Origin: an uncultured Neomegalonema sp.
GTDB taxonomy: Bacteria > Pseudomonadota > Alphaproteobacteria > Rhodobacterales > Rhodobacteraceae
Assembly: GCA_937928005.1 (NCBI GenBank)
Contig: CALFVD010000095.1
Span: 1 to 33,699 of the forward strand
Direction: 5' to 3'
Length of the DNA: 33,699 nt
Position 1 is the stretch's first letter; each line of letters starts with the position of its first letter. The notes below the pieces were generated by a model. That model made no database searches and was not told the origin of the DNA. It saw nothing but the letters and a program-made list of their open reading frames with translations. Below, piece by piece: positions 29,340 through 33,699 of this stretch. The position numbers and the translations under genes were made by a program.

Positions 29340-32300
29340 ATGTCATCCTTCTATCAACGGCTTGTGGACTGCAAAGCGCTTGTATGGGCGGTACTTGGAG
29401 TCTTTCTTTTAGGTTTTGGTTCACTTGGCTTGACCACGTGCTCCGACGACTCGCACCGAATCGCGGAAGTGAAGACCCTTCAACAAACGGCGGAAACGCA
29501 GGGCGCAGAGCTGGAAAGCCAGCGGACAGCCTTTGCCGGGCTGGAAACCGAGAAGCTGGCGCTTGCGGAACAGACCAAGGCATTAAATGCTGATCTGGAA
29601 TCGGCCCGCACTAGCGATGCGGCCAAGGCCGTAACCATCGGGGCGGTCAGCGCAGGGCTGGCGGCTATCGGGATCGAGGGTGTGACAGCGCAAACGCCCC
29701 CTGTGGAAGCGGTCGAAGGGGTCGCAGCGGGCTTTGCAGACCTCAGCACCGCGCGCGGATCGCTGGAAGCCGAGCTTGAAACGGCGCGCAATGAACTTGA
29801 ATTGATGCAAGAAGCGCGGGCGCAAATCGATGATGATTATGCAACCCGCACTCGTACTTTGCAGTCGGAACTCGATTCGATGCGCGGCGCGCTCGATGAT
29901 GCCGATCTCGAAGCTGAACGCCTCAAGAAACAGCTGAAAACGGCAATGGCGACCCCTGTGGTCGATACCGATGCCATGGCCGCACTGGAAGTCGAGCGCG
30001 ATGCAGCCCGCGCCGAGGCCGATAAATTGCGGGTGTTGGCGCAGGATGCCGAATTGCTCGAAATCGCCCGCGCCGATCTGGAAAAACAGAACGCACAAAT
30101 CAGCAGCGACTATACCGCCCTGAGCGGCAAGCTGTTGGATGCAGAGGATGCCGCCCTAAGCGCGGAGGATTTGAGCGAAGAACTGAAAGCCGCACAGGCG
30201 CAGATTGCTGAACTCGAAAGTGCCGCTGCGGAGGCCGCAGAAATCGCCGCCGCCGAGCCAGTAACGGCACCAACAAGCCTGATGTCTTCGACCGAAAGCA
30301 CGGGCGATACGGCAGGTGTCTCGGCCCAAATCGCGGGCTTGGCAGCAATGCTAGAGCAGAACTCGCAATCGAGCCTGCTGGCGCTCAAAGGCGATTATGA
30401 AAACGAGATCGACTCGCTCGAAACCAAGCTGGACGCGGCCCGCTCGGTCAGCGCAGCGAAAGAAGCGGAAAGCAGCGCGCATCTTGCGGCACTCTCATCG
30501 CTAAAAGGCGCGCTCTCGGTTTCCGAGAAAAACGTCGAAGCCGGACTTGCAAAAGAGCAGGAACTTCTTGGCGATATCGCGGAACTTGAACGGCGCAAGG
30601 CAGAGCTTGAAGAGGAAGTCGGTACGCTGACGACTCGCAACCAGGCGCTGACGGCACAGACAGAAGAACTTGGCGGCTCAACTCAGGCGATGAAAATCGA
30701 GCTGGCCGGTATCGCCAAGGAGAAAGACTCGCTTCAAACCGAAATTGAACGTCTAAACGGCGCGCTGAAAGTTGCTGAACAGACAGCGGATGATAGCACG
30801 CAGCGTTTGGGTCTTCTCTCCTCGACCAATGAAGAGATTGGCAGTGAGGTCGATGACCTGCGCGCGGAGGTTTCCGCATCGCGCTCGACGATCAGCACGC
30901 TGGAATCCCAGTTGAGCAACGCAACCGCCGCCCGCGAAGAAATCGAAAGTGACCTCGGCGGACAGGTAACGCAGGCACAGGCTGATTATGCGGCACTGAA
31001 AGCCTCCATCGAGGATGGCGCCGTCTCAGACCGTATCACCGCCGCCGATGAGGCGCTTGGTCAGGTCGCGGCCCTCGAAGACGAGAATGCCGCACTCAAA
31101 GCGGGCGTTGAAGATTATGAACAGCAGATCGCAGCCGTACAATCGGATGCGGATCGCCTACGCGGCACCATCACGACGATGGATGCCACCATCGCCGAGT
31201 TGAACGAAGAGCGTGACACGCTCGAAGCTTCCCTAGACGCGGCAAAAACCGAGCGTAACTCGCTGATCTCATCGCTGGAGACAAATGGGGCATCCGCTGA
31301 GGAAATGGCGGCTCTTGAGATGACGAATGCTGGCCTGCAACAGCAGGTGAGCGGGTTCGACGCCCAGATCGAAGATTACGAGCAGCAGATTGCCGTGCGT
31401 GAGGCCGATCTCCAAAGCCTGCGCGGGACCATCGGGACGATGGAAGCGACCATCGCAGAGTTGAACGATGAACGCGATGCGCTTGAAACCCGTGTTGGGG
31501 AAATCGGCGGGCTGAAGTCGCAAATCTCCGGCTATGAAGCACAGCTGGCCAGCGCCAATGACGACGCCAGCCGCCTGCGCAGCACCATCGGCGAAATGGA
31601 TGCCGAGATGGTGGCGATTAGCGCCGAACGTGATGTGGCACTTGAAAAGGCCACAAGCGCAGAGGCGGATTTCGCAGCCCTGACAATTCAGCGCGACAAT
31701 ATCGAGCTGGATCTGGAAGATACGCGCAAGGCGCTGATGTCGACCGAAGCCTCCGGTAGCGGCGAGATCGCAGCCTATCAGGCCCAGATCGCTACGCTGG
31801 AACAAGGCAAGGCAGACGCCGATTCGCAGGTTGCGGCGATAACAACGGCGATGGCCACGACCAATGCCGAAATCGAGTCGATTCGCTCGACCCTAGAAAA
31901 GCGCACTAAGGAGCGTGACGCGCTTCGTGAACAGCTTGCGGGACTGGAAACAGAAACCGATGCGCTGGAGGCGCAGATCGAATCGGCGCAGGCAGATGCC
32001 ACAACCCGCGAAAAGATGATCGGCGACTTGACCGCCCGCATGGGTGAACTGTCCCGTGAACGCGATGGCCTTGAAAGCCAGATCAGCGAGATCGAGAGCG
32101 CCCAGACAGAACGTGTTTCGCTGCTCGAAGGCAACCTCGACACCGCACAATCGAACCTAGAAGCCCTTGCGGCGGAGAAGGACCAACAGATCGCTAACCT
32201 CGAAATCCAGATCAGTGAGATCGAGAGCGCCAACATGGAGCGCGTCTCTCTGCTCGAAGGCAATCTCGATACCGCGAAATCGGACCTCGACGCTCTTGCG

Positions 32301-33698
32301 GCGGAGAAAGACGAACAGATCGCATTGCTGGAAACACAGGTGAAGACCACCGCCGCCGAGGCAGCCGATACGCAAGGCGCGATGGAGGCGGAGATCGCCG
32401 AAACCCGCGCTAATCTCGGTACGGCCAACGCTGAATTGGAAGCGTTACAGGCCCGGATTTCCGAGCGCGACGAATCGATCAAGGAGATGGAAGCGGAACT
32501 TGAATCGGCCAATGCCGATCTCACCGCCCGCTCGGCAACGGCGGAAAACCTCAGTGATCGTCTGATTGCGGTGACAGCCGACCTCACCAACGCCCGCGCA
32601 GAACTCGCCGAAATGCAGGAAACAGGCGAAGCCCGCGCTGCAACCCTCGCCTCGCTTCAGGATGGCAACGCCTCGCTTGAAGAGGAGTTGGCAACGGCGG
32701 CCAAACGGGCCGAAGACCTGCGCGACTTACTGGTCGAACAGCGTAGTCGTAACGCCGAACTTGAACGCGAAGCGGATGCACTGGAAGGCCGGATTGCGGG
32801 TCTCGAAACGGAAAGCGCGCGGGCGAAGGAATTGGCAGAAACCGTGACCGGCCTCGAAGGTGAGATCGGCACGCTCGGCCTTTCCAACGAGCAGCTCGAA
32901 GCGCAACTGGCCGCAGAGCGCGACCGGATCAAGACGCTAGAAGAGCAGCTTGATGCGGCACCGAAAGCGGAGATGGTTGCAAGCATTGAGGGTGATCTCG
33001 ATGCAGCGAACCAGAATATCCGCGCGCTTCAGGAAAACTCGGCGACCCTAGAAGCACAGCTCAGTGAGGCACAGGCGACCCAAGCTGGCCTGCTCGCAGA
33101 TCTTGAAGCGGCCCGCACAGCGCAGAGTGATCTGGAAGAACAAGCAGCGGAGATCATCGCCCTCCAAAGCCTTCTCGATGTATCGCGGGCCGAAGCGTCG
33201 CAATTGACGCGAAACCTCGAAGCGGCGCAGCAAGCTCAGTCTTCGGGCCGCGTAGCGAATACCGCGCTGCGTGATGAGTTACTCGCTGCCATTGGGCCAA
33301 ACGATGTGATCATCAATAATGATGGCTCGTTCTACCTCAGCTCGAACGCGACCTTCGCTTCCGGCTCCGCGCGCCTGTCCGATCAGGGCCGGGCTGTGCT
33401 GGACCGGGCGGCAATTGCGATCAACAACTTCCTCGTTACCCGGCCCGATGCGGCGGGCAAGATCGTCGTGGAAGGGCATACTGATGCCGATCCAATTGCA
33501 ACTGCACAATATCCTTCAAACTGGACATTGTCGGCTGCACGCGCCGCGAATGTGGTGACGTATCTGGAAGAGCTAGGCGTTCCATCGGATCGTCTTGCAG
33601 CCGTCGGCTTTGCCGAGACGCAGCCTATTGATAGCGGTACGTCACGCGAAGCCTTTGCCCGCAATCGTCGTATCCAGTTCGACTTCCTACCGGAATGA
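29340..33698 (+). CDS. Giant coiled-coil envelope protein with C-terminal OmpA domain
   Basis: The protein has 1452 residues from the ATG at 29340 (GGAG upstream; the frame opens at 29307). One N-terminal TM helix lies at about 10-35 (ALVWAVLGVFLLGFGSLGL, then a Cys). About 1,250 residues of nearly unbroken coiled coil follow, full of heptads such as SLETKLDAARSVSAAKEAES. The last ~140 residues are an OmpA/MotB peptidoglycan-binding domain (VVEGHTDADPIA, later ARNRRIQFDF). Internal repeats include three degenerate ~80-residue units beginning YEQQIA / LRGTI.TM and a near-identical 43-residue tandem. A rod spanning cytoplasmic membrane to cell wall is likely. The stop codon lies just before the window edge. 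I see no MotA partner in the window. Confidence 0.85.
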   Translation: MSSFYQRLVDCKALVWAVLGVFLLGFGSLGLTTCSDDSHRIAEVKTLQQTAETQGAELESQRTAFAGLETEKLALAEQTKALNADLESARTSDAAKAVTIGAVSAGLAAIGIEGVTAQTPPVEAVEGVAAGFADLSTARGSLEAELETARNELELMQEARAQIDDDYATRTRTLQSELDSMRGALDDADLEAERLKKQLKTAMATPVVDTDAMAALEVERDAARAEADKLRVLAQDAELLEIARADLEKQNAQISSDYTALSGKLLDAEDAALSAEDLSEELKAAQAQIAELESAAAEAAEIAAAEPVTAPTSLMSSTESTGDTAGVSAQIAGLAAMLEQNSQSSLLALKGDYENEIDSLETKLDAARSVSAAKEAESSAHLAALSSLKGALSVSEKNVEAGLAKEQELLGDIAELERRKAELEEEVGTLTTRNQALTAQTEELGGSTQAMKIELAGIAKEKDSLQTEIERLNGALKVAEQTADDSTQRLGLLSSTNEEIGSEVDDLRAEVSASRSTISTLESQLSNATAAREEIESDLGGQVTQAQADYAALKASIEDGAVSDRITAADEALGQVAALEDENAALKAGVEDYEQQIAAVQSDADRLRGTITTMDATIAELNEERDTLEASLDAAKTERNSLISSLETNGASAEEMAALEMTNAGLQQQVSGFDAQIEDYEQQIAVREADLQSLRGTIGTMEATIAELNDERDALETRVGEIGGLKSQISGYEAQLASANDDASRLRSTIGEMDAEMVAISAERDVALEKATSAEADFAALTIQRDNIELDLEDTRKALMSTEASGSGEIAAYQAQIATLEQGKADADSQVAAITTAMATTNAEIESIRSTLEKRTKERDALREQLAGLETETDALEAQIESAQADATTREKMIGDLTARMGELSRERDGLESQISEIESAQTERVSLLEGNLDTAQSNLEALAAEKDQQIANLEIQISEIESANMERVSLLEGNLDTAKSDLDALAAEKDEQIALLETQVKTTAAEAADTQGAMEAEIAETRANLGTANAELEALQARISERDESIKEMEAELESANADLTARSATAENLSDRLIAVTADLTNARAELAEMQETGEARAATLASLQDGNASLEEELATAAKRAEDLRDLLVEQRSRNAELEREADALEGRIAGLETESARAKELAETVTGLEGEIGTLGLSNEQLEAQLAAERDRIKTLEEQLDAAPKAEMVASIEGDLDAANQNIRALQENSATLEAQLSEAQATQAGLLADLEAARTAQSDLEEQAAEIIALQSLLDVSRAEASQLTRNLEAAQQAQSSGRVANTALRDELLAAIGPNDVIINNDGSFYLSSNATFASGSARLSDQGRAVLDRAAIAINNFLVTRPDAAGKIVVEGHTDADPIATAQYPSNWTLSAARAANVVTYLEELGVPSDRLAAVGFAETQPIDSGTSREAFARNRRIQFDFLPE
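32079..32336 (+). repeat. Two tandem 129-bp units in the coiled-coil gene
   Basis: Two units of 43 codons (32079-32207 and 32208-32336) each start QISEIESA and contain RVSLLEGNLDTA, with few differences at the protein level. The period keeps the frame and the heptad register approximately. It is a recent in-frame duplication in the rod. Confidence 0.85.
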
Positions 33699-33699
33699 T

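Noticed and set aside
29340..33698. Zorya-type defence protein (ZorB-like)
   Set aside because: The C-terminal OmpA domain fits, but the product is far longer, lacks a MotB-like plug sequence, and no ZorA, ZorC or ZorD homologue lies in the window.
1..33699. CRISPR arrays, tRNA or rRNA genes, riboswitches
   Set aside because: Spaced identical repeats, cloverleaf-like or rRNA-like sequences were not seen on either strand; the dispersed repeats are too far apart and too variable for CRISPR.

Overview
The window looks like GC-rich alphaproteobacterial chromosome. The main evidence is a set of gene-transfer-agent (GTA) structural genes of the Rhodobacter type (small terminase, large terminase, portal, HK97-type prohead protease), with support from an ECF sigma/anti-sigma pair of alphaproteobacterial style, a DUF2161 nuclease-fold protein, a type II haloacid dehalogenase, a TIGR02466-like 2OG-Fe(II) oxygenase and a PAS_5-type protein. 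I cannot narrow the genus. The first ~765 bases differ: they are AT-richer and encode a poly-proline, single-TM protein with an N-myristoylation-like start, and they join abruptly to the 3' end of a benE transporter gene. This is either a foreign insertion or a chimeric contig end.

Layout: 1-765 non-bacterial-looking segment; 0.77-2 kb benE fragment and a Panacea-type toxin-antitoxin pair; 2.2-5 kb Lrp regulator, haloacid dehalogenase, glycosyltransferase; 5.2-6.3 kb small membrane proteins; 6.4-9 kb prohead protease, DUF2161 protein, anti-sigma and ECF sigma; 9.2-11.8 kb DUF533/TerB-like protein and a two-ORF TPR protein; 11.9-13 kb GTA portal; 13.4-17.6 kb oxygenase, PPOX flavoprotein, secreted DUF11-like protein and MATE exporter; 17.6-20.2 kb a second Panacea-type pair and small membrane or exported proteins; 20.4-22.9 kb large terminase, DUF805 protein and TerS-like protein; 23-33.7 kb histidine kinase, aquaporin, two OmpA-domain proteins (one a very long coiled coil) and a PAS protein.

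Three things stand out. (1) The GTA genes keep canonical order and strand (TerS, TerL, portal, protease, all on the minus strand) but are pulled apart over ~16 kb by unrelated genes on both strands. A related palindromic motif lies just upstream of portal and terminase, a plausible shared operator for the dispersed parts. (2) The TPR gene is split by a site with the three textbook parts of a -1 programmed frameshift: slippery heptamer GGGAAAG in the right phase, a 6-nt spacer containing the stop codon, and a GC-rich stem-loop. The -1 frame leads through an otherwise start-less transmembrane segment into the TPR domain. (3) An intergenic family of about seven ~95-bp imperfect palindromes has inner stems that differ between copies but stay base-paired. 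Other points are an ECF sigma gene with no ATG/GTG/TTG start before its conserved region 2, and two Panacea-type pairs each abutting a convergent transporter gene.
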